From contig NZ_JAUSYO010000001.1 of the NCBI RefSeq assembly GCF_030816935.1, forward strand, positions 2,666,001 to 2,730,000: DNA of 64,000 nt, written 5' to 3'. Positions 29,735 through 40,808 of the stretch are shown here, one piece after another; within the stretch, counting starts at the first letter, position 1; each line of letters begins with the position of its first letter. A program made the position numbers and the translations under genes. Source of the DNA: Arthrobacter sp. B3I9 (GTDB lineage: Bacteria > Actinomycetota > Actinomycetes > Actinomycetales > Micrococcaceae). Under the pieces are notes generated by a model, which did no database searches, was not told where the DNA came from, and saw nothing but the letters and a program-made list of their open reading frames with translations.

Positions 29735-31258
29735 CTACTTGGCCGGGGAGTAGTTGTAGATGGACGGAACGGCCTGCTGGATCTGCGGAGTCACGTTCAC
29801 CTTGGAGTTGTGGTAGTACATCTGGTTGACGCGGAACAGCGGAGCGAACCACGCCTGTACAACTACGTACTTGTTCACTTCCTGCGCCAGTTTGCCTGCA
29901 TCGGCGCCGCCGTTGCGCACGGCGGCGATCTTGGCCTCCAGCTCCGGCGTCTTGTTCTTGAAGGGGTTGTAGAGCGCCTTGGTGGAGACGATCTGGTCCA
30001 TGGCAACCGTGGGCTGGCCCTGGAAGAGCGAGAAGAAAATGGTGGTGAACTTCTGCGCGGCGATATCGGCCGTATACGTGTTGGTCAGTGCCGCGCCGAC
30101 CTTGAGGGTGATTCCGACGTCCGCAAGCTGCTGCGTGATGACGGAAATCTGGGTTTCGAAACCGGGCACGCTCGGGATCTCCAGGATGACGCCCTTTTCA
30201 AAGCCTGCTTCCTTCAGAAGCTGCTTGGCCTTGGCCGGATCGTAGGCGTAGTAGTTTTCCAGCTCTTCCATCCAGGCGCCGCTGGCCTTGCCGAACGGCT
30301 GCGACGTCGGGGTGCCCTGACCCAGCATGACCTGGTCCAGGATGGTCTTGCGGTCAAAGGCATAGTTGATGGCCTGGCGGACCTTGACGTTCGCCAGCGC
30401 CGGGTTCTTGGCACCTTCACGGTCCAGGAGGAGCAGCCCCTGCCAGTCAACCTCGTTGGCGGCCAGTTTCATTTTGGCGCCCTCGGCCTGCTTGCCGTTC
30501 TTGGGATCCAGGAGGGTGGCGTCCACCTGTCCGGAGACCAGGGCGTTGGTGCGGGCAGTGAGGTCGGTCAGGACCTTGAACGTCAGTTTCTGGTACTTCT
30601 GAAGGTCCTTGTTCCAGTAATCCTTGCGGGCAGTGAAAACCGTCTGTGAGTCCTTGACGGACGCCGCCTTGTCCATCACGTAGGGGCCGGAGCCGACCGG
30701 TTCGGTCTTGATGCCTTCGGTGCCCAAGGCTTTGGGGCTGCCCATCAGGCCTGCGGCCTGGCTCAGGGAATACTCCAGCGCCGGGTCCGGCGCCGTGAGG
30801 TTGACGTCAATGGTGTCGGCGTCCACGACGGTCACGTCCTTGACGGAGGCGAGCTGAGCCATCTGTGGACCGTTGGCTGTTTTGAAGTGGTCCATGTTGG
30901 CCTTGGCGGCCTCGGCGTCGAACTTGGCGCCGTCGCTGAACGTCACGTCCGAGCGCAGGTCCAGGGTGAGCTTGGTGTTGCCGGCGTTGTACTTCCACGC
31001 CGTGGCCAGCATCGGGCTGAGTTTGCCGTCGGGCTCTCGCAGGATGAGCGTGTCATACACCGCCTGGTACGGCTGCAGGACATGGCCGACGTGCGCTTGG
31101 GCCGGGTCCCATGAACGTACGTCCTGGATAGTGCCGAGGGTCAGTGCTGTGGGGGCGGCGGCGGCCGGACCGGAGTTGGCAGCACCGCCGCAACCGGTCA
31201 GGGCGAGGGATGCGCTGAGAGCAAGGGCGGCTGCTGCCGTTTTGGGACCTAACTTCAT
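29735..31258 (-). CDS. Extracellular solute-binding lipoprotein, family 5
   Basis: The 507-residue protein starts at the ATG at 31256-31258, after CAGGAGCCAACA, and has a lipoprotein signal with lipobox Leu-Thr-Gly-Cys at Cys23. The rest is the family 5 (peptide/nickel type) binding fold with LTLDLRSDVTFSDGAKFDA. Family 5 proteins bind peptides but also oligosaccharides. The operon, which carries sugar dehydrogenase and isomerase genes and LacI operators, makes a carbohydrate ligand the better guess. It is first in a six-gene transcript. Confidence 0.88.
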   Translation of the reverse strand: MKLGPKTAAAALALSASLALTGCGGAANSGPAAAAPTALTLGTIQDVRSWDPAQAHVGHVLQPYQAVYDTLILREPDGKLSPMLATAWKYNAGNTKLTLDLRSDVTFSDGAKFDAEAAKANMDHFKTANGPQMAQLASVKDVTVVDADTIDVNLTAPDPALEYSLSQAAGLMGSPKALGTEGIKTEPVGSGPYVMDKAASVKDSQTVFTARKDYWNKDLQKYQKLTFKVLTDLTARTNALVSGQVDATLLDPKNGKQAEGAKMKLAANEVDWQGLLLLDREGAKNPALANVKVRQAINYAFDRKTILDQVMLGQGTPTSQPFGKASGAWMEELENYYAYDPAKAKQLLKEAGFEKGVILEIPSVPGFETQISVITQQLADVGITLKVGAALTNTYTADIAAQKFTTIFFSLFQGQPTVAMDQIVSTKALYNPFKNKTPELEAKIAAVRNGGADAGKLAQEVNKYVVVQAWFAPLFRVNQMYYHNSKVNVTPQIQQAVPSIYNYSPAK

Positions 31259-31362
31259 TGTTGGCTCCTGAATCTGTCGAACGTGAGACTTGCAGACGAA
31301 GGCCGGTGTGGTGTTGGCCACACCGGCCTGGTGACATTCAGAGTACGGACTGTTGCCGCGCT

Positions 31363-31378
31363 TGGCAACCGGTTGTCA
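31363..31378. promoter_or_regulatory. LacI-type operator ahead of the ABC-importer operon
   Basis: TGGCAACCGGTTGTCA has the CAACCGGTTG core. On the opposite strand it reads TGACAACCGGTTGCCA, identical over all 16 bases to the site at 33434-33449. It lies about 105 bases upstream of the binding-protein start. Confidence 0.8.
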
Positions 31379-31465
31379 AGAATGGCAAGGTTTTCCGCTT
31401 CTGGGGGTCGGGCCCGACGTGCCTCTCCGGGCACCCAACCGCGGCATGGATTGCTCCATGCCGGC

Positions 31466-32476
31466 TCAGGAGAATGTGTAGGTGGACTCCGGGTAGCTTT
31501 GCCGGTAGAGGTCCTTGATGATGCGTAGCGATTTTTGCGCCTCGGCAGGGCTGATCCAAAACGGATCGGCGTCCTGCAGGCGCGCATAGAAGTCGCTGAT
31601 CAGCAGCTCGTGGGAGGCACCCCAGTAGGATCGGCCACCGGAGCCGCCCGTGCGCTCTGGAACGATGTCCACGCGTCCGTCGGAGTGCGTGACCGTGAGG
31701 GCACCGCGGAGACTCAGCACCGCCTTCTCGGTGACAACGTCGAGAGTCACCGGTGCGTTGAAGGCATTGGCCAGGGTGGCATAGAACGCGCTCCGGGCGC
31801 CGCTGGCATGTTCTGCCACGAACTCTGCGGTGTCTTCAACTTCTATGGCCTCGCCCAGGAAGCGGGTGGACACGTTGCCCGTGACCGCGACTACGTCGCC
31901 TACCAGCCATTGGAGCAGGTCCACGGTGTGGATGGCCTGGTTCATCAACAGCCCTCCCCCGCCGCCGGCCCATGTCCCCCGCCATGGCCGGTTCTGGTAG
32001 TACTCGGCGGAGCGCTGCCACATCACTGTTGCCGAGGCTCCCTTCACCGCCCCCAGTTCGCCCGATGACAGCAGGGAGTGCATGGCCTGTGACGTCGCGT
32101 TGTAACGGTTCTGGAAGCACACCGCGATTTTCGCCCGGCCGGCCGAGGCGGCTTCGACCAGGCGCCGGCCTTCCGCAAGGGTGTGGGCCAGCGGCTTCTC
32201 CACGATGACATTGACGCCGCGCTCCAGGCAGTCGGCGGCCACCGATGCGTGCTGGTCATGTGGAGTGCAAATGTGCACCACGTCCGGCCTGACGGCCTCA
32301 ATGAGGGCCAGGTGGTTGGCGTAGCCCGGGACGCCCCAGGTGTCGGTTGCGGAGGCCAGCCGCTGCGGGTCTGTGTCGCAGACCGCGGCCAGCGTGACGC
32401 CGTCGAGCTTTGCCAGCGCTTCGAGGTGCACGGCGGAAACGTCGCCGCAGCCGATCACTGCCGCTGTGGTCCTCAC
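31466..32476 (-). CDS. Gfo/Idh/MocA-family sugar dehydrogenase (second copy)
   Basis: The 336-residue protein has AVIGCGDVSAVHLEAL, the VEKPLAH motif and GGGLLMNQAIHTVD, again with Asn where the family usually has Asp in this active-site stretch. Sequence similarity to the 23900 gene product is only partial, so it is a divergent paralogue. The GTG start overlaps the stop of the upstream isomerase-like gene (GTGA). The pair has its own LacI-type operator. Confidence 0.85.
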   Translation of the reverse strand: MRTTAAVIGCGDVSAVHLEALAKLDGVTLAAVCDTDPQRLASATDTWGVPGYANHLALIEAVRPDVVHICTPHDQHASVAADCLERGVNVIVEKPLAHTLAEGRRLVEAASAGRAKIAVCFQNRYNATSQAMHSLLSSGELGAVKGASATVMWQRSAEYYQNRPWRGTWAGGGGGLLMNQAIHTVDLLQWLVGDVVAVTGNVSTRFLGEAIEVEDTAEFVAEHASGARSAFYATLANAFNAPVTLDVVTEKAVLSLRGALTVTHSDGRVDIVPERTGGSGGRSYWGASHELLISDFYARLQDADPFWISPAEAQKSLRIIKDLYRQSYPESTYTFS

Positions 32477-33321
32477 GAGAGCGCAACCCCGTTTTTCGCG
32501 GCAACCGCGGCGAAGGCGCGGGCTGCCTTGCCGAAGGCCGCGGGCCCCGAGAAGCCGCCGAGCTCGTGGGCGCTGGCCAGGTGGGGTTCCAGTGAGGCGA
32601 ATCCCGTATAGCCATCCGCTTTCAGGGCTGCGATGGTGGAGTCCAGTTCGCCGTCGCCCTCGCCGGACGGCACCACCTCGCCCGTGGCGGCGAGCGCGTC
32701 CTTGACCTGGAAGTACTCAAGGTAAGGGCGCAGCATGGCGTAGCCCTCGGTGTAGGGCTTGATGCCCACCTGGACAAAGTTCGCGTTGTCCCAAGCGATG
32801 CGCAGCGCCGGGGAATCCACCGTTTTCATGATGTCCAGGACATGCTCGGGGGTGTCGCCGTAGATACCCTTTTCGTTCTCATGCAGAAGCACGACGCCGG
32901 ACTCCGCGGCCAGCGCCGCGAGGGCGCTCATGCGGACCATGACGTCGTCGCGGATGTCTGCGGCGCTCCGGCCATCGGCCCGGAAGAAGGAGAAGATGCG
33001 GATGTATTTAGTTTCCAGGCCGTTTGCCACGGAGATGATCTGGCGGAGTCGCTCAAGCTCATGTTCGATCGGCAGGCTCACGTCCACCTTGCCGATGGGG
33101 CTTGCCACGGCCGAAACTTTCAGGCCTTTTTCGTCGAGGATTTCCTTGAGCACAGCAACCTGCTGCGGTTCCAGTTCGGAGACGTTGGTGCCCCAGGCGC
33201 TGCGAACCTCGATGTGGCTTGCGCCCAACGCCAGCAATACGGCGGCCTGCACCGCGGGATCCGGATCTATCTCGTCGCCGAAGCCTGAGAGCGGCCAGAC
33301 TGCGGTTTTTGTTGTGCTCAC
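32473..33321 (-). CDS. Sugar phosphate isomerase/epimerase-like TIM barrel (second copy)
   Basis: The 282-residue barrel has GASHIEVRSAW, VLLHENEKGIYGD with a metal Glu, RIAWDNANFVQVG with metal Asp, and VKDALAATGEVVPSGEGDGEL. The start chosen is the GTG at 33321, with CAGGAGACC upstream; an extension to 33450 would cross the operator and lacks family residues. It is first of a two-gene unit with the second dehydrogenase, mirroring the pair in the importer operon. Confidence 0.82.
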   Translation of the reverse strand: MSTTKTAVWPLSGFGDEIDPDPAVQAAVLLALGASHIEVRSAWGTNVSELEPQQVAVLKEILDEKGLKVSAVASPIGKVDVSLPIEHELERLRQIISVANGLETKYIRIFSFFRADGRSAADIRDDVMVRMSALAALAAESGVVLLHENEKGIYGDTPEHVLDIMKTVDSPALRIAWDNANFVQVGIKPYTEGYAMLRPYLEYFQVKDALAATGEVVPSGEGDGELDSTIAALKADGYTGFASLEPHLASAHELGGFSGPAAFGKAARAFAAVAAKNGVALS

Positions 33322-33433
33322 GTGGTCTCCTGGGTTTCGTGGCCGCCGCGCGGGCAGCTCGCATTCCGGCTCCAGTGCGGTGAGGCAGTTCACATACGGT
33401 GTGTGCTTCAGCTTAGCTAGGGCTGCCATCGAA

Positions 33434-33449
33434 TGACAACCGGTTGCCA
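33434..33449. promoter_or_regulatory. LacI-type operator between divergent isomerase and lacI genes
   Basis: TGACAACCGGTTGCCA has the core shared with 22642-22657 and 31363-31378. It sits between the leftward isomerase/dehydrogenase pair (start 33321) and the rightward lacI gene (start 33562), so it can serve both and allow autoregulation. Confidence 0.8.
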
Positions 33450-33561
33450 CGCTGCGGGCAGTTATGGCATTCTTGGCTGACCACCCCTGTGGTGGCAGTC
33501 ACAGGCGAGCCCGTTCAAGCTGGCCAGGACGGCCCGGCCGACACGTTCAGAGAGGAGCGCC

Positions 33562-34614
33562 GTGGCTACGACGCGACCAGCAGCAGTGGACCGCCCGCCC
33601 ACCATTCATGATGTCGCTGCGCTCTGCGGCGTCGCGGCCTCCACAGTTTCCCGGGCGCTCTCCACCCCCGGCCGTGTCAATATCCGGACGCGCCAGCGGA
33701 TTGAGGCCGCCGCAGCGCAGCTGAACTACATTCCTAACAGCCAGGCCAAGGCGCTGAGCTCCGGGCGGAGCGGTGCCGTGGCCGTGCTGGTACCTGACAT
33801 CACCAACCCGTTCTACTTCGACCTCATCCGGGGTACCCAGCTCCAACTCAAGGCCGTCGGATACACCCAGCTGCTGGTGGACACGGAGGAATCCGATGAA
33901 GTGGAAGCCAGCACCATGGAGCAGCTGCGCAGGAGTGCTGACGGGATCGTGGTGGCTGCCTCCCGGCTCAGTGACGAGGCACTGCTGGCCGCTGCAGCGA
34001 AGACGCCAATGGTCACGGTTAACCGCGACGTCCCCGGGGTGCCCGCAGTCCTGATCGACACACCCTCCGCCACCACCCAGGCCCTCGACCACCTCATCTC
34101 GTTGGGCCACACCGACGTCGCCTACATTGCCGGGCCGCTTACTTCGCAGTCCAGCACCCGCCGCTGGACTGCCCTGGCAGAGGCGGCCGAGGAGCGCGGA
34201 GTGGATGTGCGTATGCTCGGACCTTTCGCCCCCAAGACACAGTCCGGTGCGGCAGCCGCTGATGCCGCTGTGCACAGAGGAGTTACGGCCTGCATCGCGT
34301 TCAACGACCTCATCGCCATCGGCATGCTCCAGCGCCTGCGCGAACGCGGCCTCCGTGTCCCGGAAGACATGAGCATTGTGGGCTGCGACGACATCTTCGG
34401 CGCCGATTTCTGCAATCCTCCCCTGTCCACGATGGCCTCCCCGATTGAACAGGCCGGCCGGGTGGCGGTGTCCATGTTGCTGGCCCAGCTGAACCCCCTG
34501 GCGGGCGGCGGGACCCGGAACCGGTCCGTGATGCCCACCCACCTCACGGTCCGGGGCTCCACCGGTCCCGCGCCGGTGGGAACCGCGAGAAACCGGACTG
34601 GTCGCAGTCGTTGA
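33562..34614 (+). CDS. LacI-family transcriptional regulator (second paralogue)
   Basis: The 350-residue protein starts at a GTG after GAGAGGAGCGCC. It has the HTH TIHDVAALCGVAASTVSRAL, the hinge (NSQAKALSSGRS) and the sensor domain (AVLVPDITNPFYFDLIRGT, SIVGCDDIFGADF). The hinge and sensor segments closely match the first paralogue, so the two probably arose by duplication and may read the same CAACCGGTTG sites while sensing different inducers. Confidence 0.88.
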   Translation: MATTRPAAVDRPPTIHDVAALCGVAASTVSRALSTPGRVNIRTRQRIEAAAAQLNYIPNSQAKALSSGRSGAVAVLVPDITNPFYFDLIRGTQLQLKAVGYTQLLVDTEESDEVEASTMEQLRRSADGIVVAASRLSDEALLAAAAKTPMVTVNRDVPGVPAVLIDTPSATTQALDHLISLGHTDVAYIAGPLTSQSSTRRWTALAEAAEERGVDVRMLGPFAPKTQSGAAAADAAVHRGVTACIAFNDLIAIGMLQRLRERGLRVPEDMSIVGCDDIFGADFCNPPLSTMASPIEQAGRVAVSMLLAQLNPLAGGGTRNRSVMPTHLTVRGSTGPAPVGTARNRTGRSR

Positions 34615-34807
34615 CCACGCGCCGCGCTGTTGCTGAATCCGCTTTCCAGCTGATTCCTTGCAATGGCTATCCCGTCACCGCTTAAGATCAGGACGACACC
34701 GGCTTTTCCCTCATCCCCGCGGCAGATGCTCAGCGCCTTCACTGCCTCCCTTCATACGGGGTCAACTTTCTTGTCGCGCCCGGCCCGCGCCCATAGTGTC
34801 CTAGTTA

Positions 34808-34920
34808 CAGATCAAGAGTTCCAGCACTGAGCCCTGGCTTGTTGGACGGCAACCCTCTTCGTGGTGGGGTGCCCCAGGTGAAGATCCGGCCGCTTCGCAA
34901 AAGCGCTGCGGCAAGCATCG
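34808..34920 (+). promoter_or_regulatory. SAM-IV type riboswitch
   Basis: The stretch shows the SAM-IV conserved core as I recall it: GATCAAGAG, then CCAGC, GGCTTGTTGG, CGGCAACCCTC, GGTGGGGTGCCCC and the closing GTGAAGATC that pairs with the first GATC. A further small hairpin (CGCTTCGCAAAAGCG, 34891-34905) follows, where SAM-IV places its extra 3' pseudoknot partner. It ends about 45 bases before the AmiS/UreI-family start codon. Binding of S-adenosylmethionine should lower expression of the two genes downstream. Confidence 0.82.
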
Positions 34921-34962
34921 AGCCCCGCTTCAGCGTGGCGTCCTCGTGGACGGAAATATTCC

Positions 34963-35601
34963 ATGTCTTATATCTGCCTGATCCTCTCGGGCGCTGCCCT
35001 CCTGATCAACGGCCTCGGGCTTCTGGGCCGCATCCCGGCCCGTGACAGCGGCGTCTTCAACATCGTCATCGGCACCCTTCAGCTGCTGCTGGCCGTGCTC
35101 CTGGCTGCTGCCGCCGGGGGTGACCGTGAACTGCTGCTGGGAGCTGCCGGCATCGTCCTTTTCGGCATCACGTACCTCTACGTCGGGCTCAACGCCGTGC
35201 TTAACCTTGAGTCGGCCGGGGTCGGCTGGTTCTGCGCCCTGGTAGCTCTCCTCGCCGTCTTCTACTCTGCCGCCAACATTGCAAAAGACCCCTTCTTGTC
35301 GGTGCTGTGGCTGAGCTGGGCGGTCCTGTGGTCCCTGTTCTTCTTTGTCCTGGCCCGGGGAAAATCCTCCCTCTCGGCATTCACCGGCTGGGCGGCCGTC
35401 CTCACAGGACAAATCACGACGACGGCGCCGGCGCTGCTGGGGCTCTCCGGCGCGTGGCCGGCGGGATGGTTCCTGGCGGGCATCACTGCCGTCGTCATCG
35501 CCGGCCTGTTCACGGCGGCCCTGGCCATCAGCAAGTCCGGTGGTCCACGGAATCCTGCCGGCCCCGTACCAGCCGCAGCGGCCCAACCCGTTTCCGCTTA
35601 A
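34963..35601 (+). CDS. AmiS/UreI-family membrane channel or transporter
   Basis: The 212-residue protein has about six to seven hydrophobic helices spread evenly, in the pattern of AmiS/UreI (helix 1 region ILSGAALLINGLGLLGRI, GIVLFGITYLYVGLN in the middle). Known members are the acid-gated urea channel UreI and AmiS from amidase operons, which pass small neutral amides. The gene is directly downstream of a SAM-sensing riboswitch, so its physiological substrate is more likely a small neutral sulfur compound than urea (inference). No urease or amidase gene is nearby. Confidence 0.82.
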   Translation: MSYICLILSGAALLINGLGLLGRIPARDSGVFNIVIGTLQLLLAVLLAAAAGGDRELLLGAAGIVLFGITYLYVGLNAVLNLESAGVGWFCALVALLAVFYSAANIAKDPFLSVLWLSWAVLWSLFFFVLARGKSSLSAFTGWAAVLTGQITTTAPALLGLSGAWPAGWFLAGITAVVIAGLFTAALAISKSGGPRNPAGPVPAAAAQPVSA

Positions 35602-35659
35602 ACGTTCTCCAACGGCCAACGCATTCGATTCCCTCCCAGCGTTCACGAAAGGCAATCCC

Positions 35660-36907
35660 ATGACATCACTAACCGCCGCCACCGACCAGGTCGACTACGA
35701 GACCCTCGCCAACCGGTTCCGTCCGATCTTCGCACGCATTGCCGAAGGCGCCAGCGCCCGCGAACAGGACCACCGGCTGCCCTTCGCCGAAATCAAGGAA
35801 CTCACCCAGGCAGGCTTCGGTGCCCTCCGTGTACCCGTGTCCGACGGCGGGTCCGGCGCCTCCCTGCCTCAGCTCTTCCGCCTGCTCACCGAACTCGCCG
35901 CAGCCGATTCGAACATTCCGCAGGCCCTGCGCGGGCACTTCGCGTTCGTCGAGGACCGCCTGGTCTCCACCGGCGAGCAGCGCGCCGTGTGGCTGGAACG
36001 ATTCGTCAAGGGCGAGATCGCCGGCAACTCCTGGACCGAGGTGGGCACCGTTAAGATCGGCGATGTCATCACCAAGGTCAGCCCGGACCCGGAAAGCACC
36101 ACCGGCGGTTTCCGGATTAACGGCACCAAGTACTACTCCACCGGCAGCATTTTCGCCGACTGGATTGACACCTTCGCGCAGCGCACCGATAACGACGTCA
36201 AGGTGATCGCCGTCGTCAACGCCCACCAGCCCGGGGTCACACACTCCGACGACTGGGACGGCTTTGGCCAGCGCACCACAGGCTCCGGCACCAGCACGTT
36301 CACGGATGCAGAGGTCGAGGCCGGAAACGTCATCGACTTCGACACGCGATTCAAGTACCAGACAGCGTTCTACCAAGCCGTACTCCTGGCCGTGCTGGCC
36401 GGAAGCATCAAGGCCGCCGAACGGGAAATCGCCGCCGAGGTCCGCGACCGCACCAGGATCTTCTCCCACGGCAACGCCGACTCCTTCGCCGCCGACCCGC
36501 AAATCCTTCAGGTCGTCGGCCAGGTCTCCGCCCGCGCCTACGCTGCCGAAGCCACCCTCGAACGTGCCGCCCGCGCGCTGCAGGGAGCCTACGACGGCGC
36601 CTTCCTGGACAACCCCGAGGAAGAAGAACGCCTCAACGACCTGGCCGAACTCGAAACCGCCCAGGCGCAGGTCATCCTGACCGAGCTCTCCACCCGTGCC
36701 ACCTCGGACATCTTTGACGCCCTCGCCGCCTCCGGCACGAGCACCAAGAAGAACCTGGACCGGCACTGGCGCAATGCCCGCACTGCTGCCAGCCACAACC
36801 CGTGGGTCTTCAAGGCCCGCATCGTGGGCGACTACGCCGTCAACGGCACGACTCCCCCGCGCGTCTGGTCCATCGGCGCCGGCCCCAAGGGGGATACCGC
36901 CAAATAA
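35660..36907 (+). CDS. SfnB/DszC-type flavin-dependent monooxygenase
   Basis: The 415-residue protein has the acyl-CoA-dehydrogenase fold used by the SfnB/DszC monooxygenases: FARIAEGASAREQDHRLPF, FGALRVPVSDGGSG, GNSWTEVG and the helical C-terminal half with RHWRNARTAASHNP. Such enzymes oxidise organosulfur compounds or release sulfite using reduced flavin. The riboswitch upstream and the channel gene 58 bases before it fit sulfur scavenging. No flavin reductase is adjacent. The start ATG at 35660 has GAAAGG upstream. Confidence 0.85.
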   Translation: MTSLTAATDQVDYETLANRFRPIFARIAEGASAREQDHRLPFAEIKELTQAGFGALRVPVSDGGSGASLPQLFRLLTELAAADSNIPQALRGHFAFVEDRLVSTGEQRAVWLERFVKGEIAGNSWTEVGTVKIGDVITKVSPDPESTTGGFRINGTKYYSTGSIFADWIDTFAQRTDNDVKVIAVVNAHQPGVTHSDDWDGFGQRTTGSGTSTFTDAEVEAGNVIDFDTRFKYQTAFYQAVLLAVLAGSIKAAEREIAAEVRDRTRIFSHGNADSFAADPQILQVVGQVSARAYAAEATLERAARALQGAYDGAFLDNPEEEERLNDLAELETAQAQVILTELSTRATSDIFDALAASGTSTKKNLDRHWRNARTAASHNPWVFKARIVGDYAVNGTTPPRVWSIGAGPKGDTAK

Positions 36908-36925
36908 CCCGCAACGCCCGATCAT

Positions 36926-36967
36926 CTGCGGGCATACGAACCGCTCTTACGGCCAGTATGCCCGCAG
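36926..36967. terminator. Hairpin, probable terminator after the sulfur operon
   Basis: The 12-bp perfect arms CTGCGGGCATAC and GTATGCCCGCAG are separated by 18 bases. They start 19 bases after the monooxygenase stop. Confidence 0.55.
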
Positions 36968-37285
36968 GTGGGCCTCGAAGTCCCCGCGGTTTCACTGCCA
37001 AGTGAGTGCGGGCAGTGGTCGGTCGCGGTTTTTGGCCATGTCGGTTGCGCATGAGACGACAAAATGTCGCGAGATTGGACGCCCATCACTGACTCATTGA
37101 AATCCATCATGAAGGGCCCGAGCATGTCCGCGTACAATCGGGGACAGTGAACCGCCCGGTTCCTTGTGAACACAAAGGAATCGGTCGGTCCTGAGACATT
37201 CCGTGATGTTGAGATTCGCTCTGACCCAGGCGGCGGGCCACTGGACCCCTTCGCGGTCAATCGAGGCTGAAGGGCAAATTCTCCA
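36968..37285. other. Intergenic stretch with GAGAC-type motifs, no gene
   Basis: I find no convincing gene here. It contains TGAGAC-N14-GCGAGATT around a small dyad CGACA-AAA-TGTCG (37052-37076), and TGAGACATT at 37192-37200. Both resemble the motifs near 44.34 kb. A weak hairpin (TTCCTTGTG/CACAAAGGAA) lies at about 37160-37180. Confidence 0.4.
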
Positions 37286-37915
37286 ATGTCCCACATAGAT
37301 CACAAGGCTTTAGTCTCGGCCATCATCGGCCTCGTTATCGCACTCGTTCCGGCGTTGCTCGGTGCTCCCGAACTCGCGCCCCTGATCGGATGGGCTGTCG
37401 CCGGCTGCGTCTTCCTGGTCTGGGCGTGGACGAAGGCGTGGCCCGCTGGTCCGGAGGCCACGGGTGAACTCGCCCTCCAGGAAGGCCGGTCTCGACGGCT
37501 CGTTGACTCCCTCATCATAAGCGCGACATTCGTCAGTCTTGTGGCGGTCGTCTTTGCATTGATCCGCAGCCAGCAGAAGGACGCCGTCGGCGTGGCCGCG
37601 GCGATCCTGGCGGCTCTCGGCGTGGTGCTCGCGTGGGCCCTCGTCAACACCGTCTACGCGTTCAAGTACGCCCGGATGTACTACCACGACGATCGCCATC
37701 GCTTCCGCTTCAACCAGGACGAGGACCCGTCGTACAGCGACTTCGCCTACGCAGCATTCTCTATCGGCATGGCATACAGCGCGAGCAATGTGAACGAGTC
37801 ATCCACTCCCTCCCGCAGGATCGCCCTGGGGCACGCTTTACTCTCCTACTTCTTCGGTACGTTCGTGGTCGCAGTGGCGATCAACCTCGTCGTCAGCCTC
37901 GGCCAGTCCAGTTGA
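37286..37915 (+). CDS. DUF1345-family membrane protein
   Basis: The 209-residue protein has about five hydrophobic segments and the DUF1345 pattern: paired N-terminal helices, a conserved ARMYYHDD turn, then SDFAYAAFSIGMAYSAS and the C-terminal helix SYFFGTFVVAVAINLV. The function of the family is unknown. It stands alone, 74 bases before the heat-shock promoter of the Clp gene. Start ATG at 37286 follows GAGGCTGAAGGGCAAATTCTCCA. Confidence 0.8.
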   Translation: MSHIDHKALVSAIIGLVIALVPALLGAPELAPLIGWAVAGCVFLVWAWTKAWPAGPEATGELALQEGRSRRLVDSLIISATFVSLVAVVFALIRSQQKDAVGVAAAILAALGVVLAWALVNTVYAFKYARMYYHDDRHRFRFNQDEDPSYSDFAYAAFSIGMAYSASNVNESSTPSRRIALGHALLSYFFGTFVVAVAINLVVSLGQSS

Positions 37916-37951
37916 CGTTGATACCCCGGGGAATAAATCCTTTCTTCCAAC

Positions 37952-37972
37952 GTTGAGTCAAGTACACTCAAC
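37952..37972. promoter_or_regulatory. HAIR element (HspR operator) ahead of the Clp ATPase gene
   Basis: GTTGAGT-N7-ACTCAAC matches the HspR-associated inverted repeat (CTTGAGT-N7-ACTCAAG) except for the outermost base pair. It sits 17 bases before the start codon, so bound HspR would cover the promoter. No hspR gene lies in the window. Confidence 0.8.
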
Positions 37973-37989
37973 TCTCTTTGGAAGGTTTC

Positions 37990-40572
<2,583 letters not shown>

Positions 40573-40610
40573 GCGACCTCCGGTTCCGCCAGCGGGTGGA
40601 TCGGGACCAC

Positions 40611-40645
40611 GGCCGGGTACACAGGGGCTCCCTGTGTACCCGGCC
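40611..40645. terminator. Perfect 16-bp-stem hairpin after the Clp gene
   Basis: The arms 40611-40626 and 40630-40645 pair perfectly around a 3-base loop, 38 bases after the Clp stop. Confidence 0.85.
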
Positions 40646-40808
40646 GATGCTGTCTGGCGAGCCTGTCCGGTGCGCTGCGGCACGTCACGAGCCCTTTACG
40701 GGACGCGCTGTGGTGCAACTGCCTCGTCAGGCGGAACCTGGACGGGTGGCACCGCTTGCCCGGGGGCTCGAGACCGAGGGAGCGCGGGGAATAGGAACCA
40801 CCGCCGTC

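Noticed and set aside
34963..35601. Urea transport linked to a urease or amidase
   Set aside because: Neither enzyme is encoded nearby, and the SAM-IV riboswitch points to sulfur metabolism.
37140..37200. Hairpin TTCCTTGTG/CACAAAGGAA as a riboswitch or terminator
   Set aside because: The stem needs a bulge, no gene ends just before it, and no known RNA motif is recognised.
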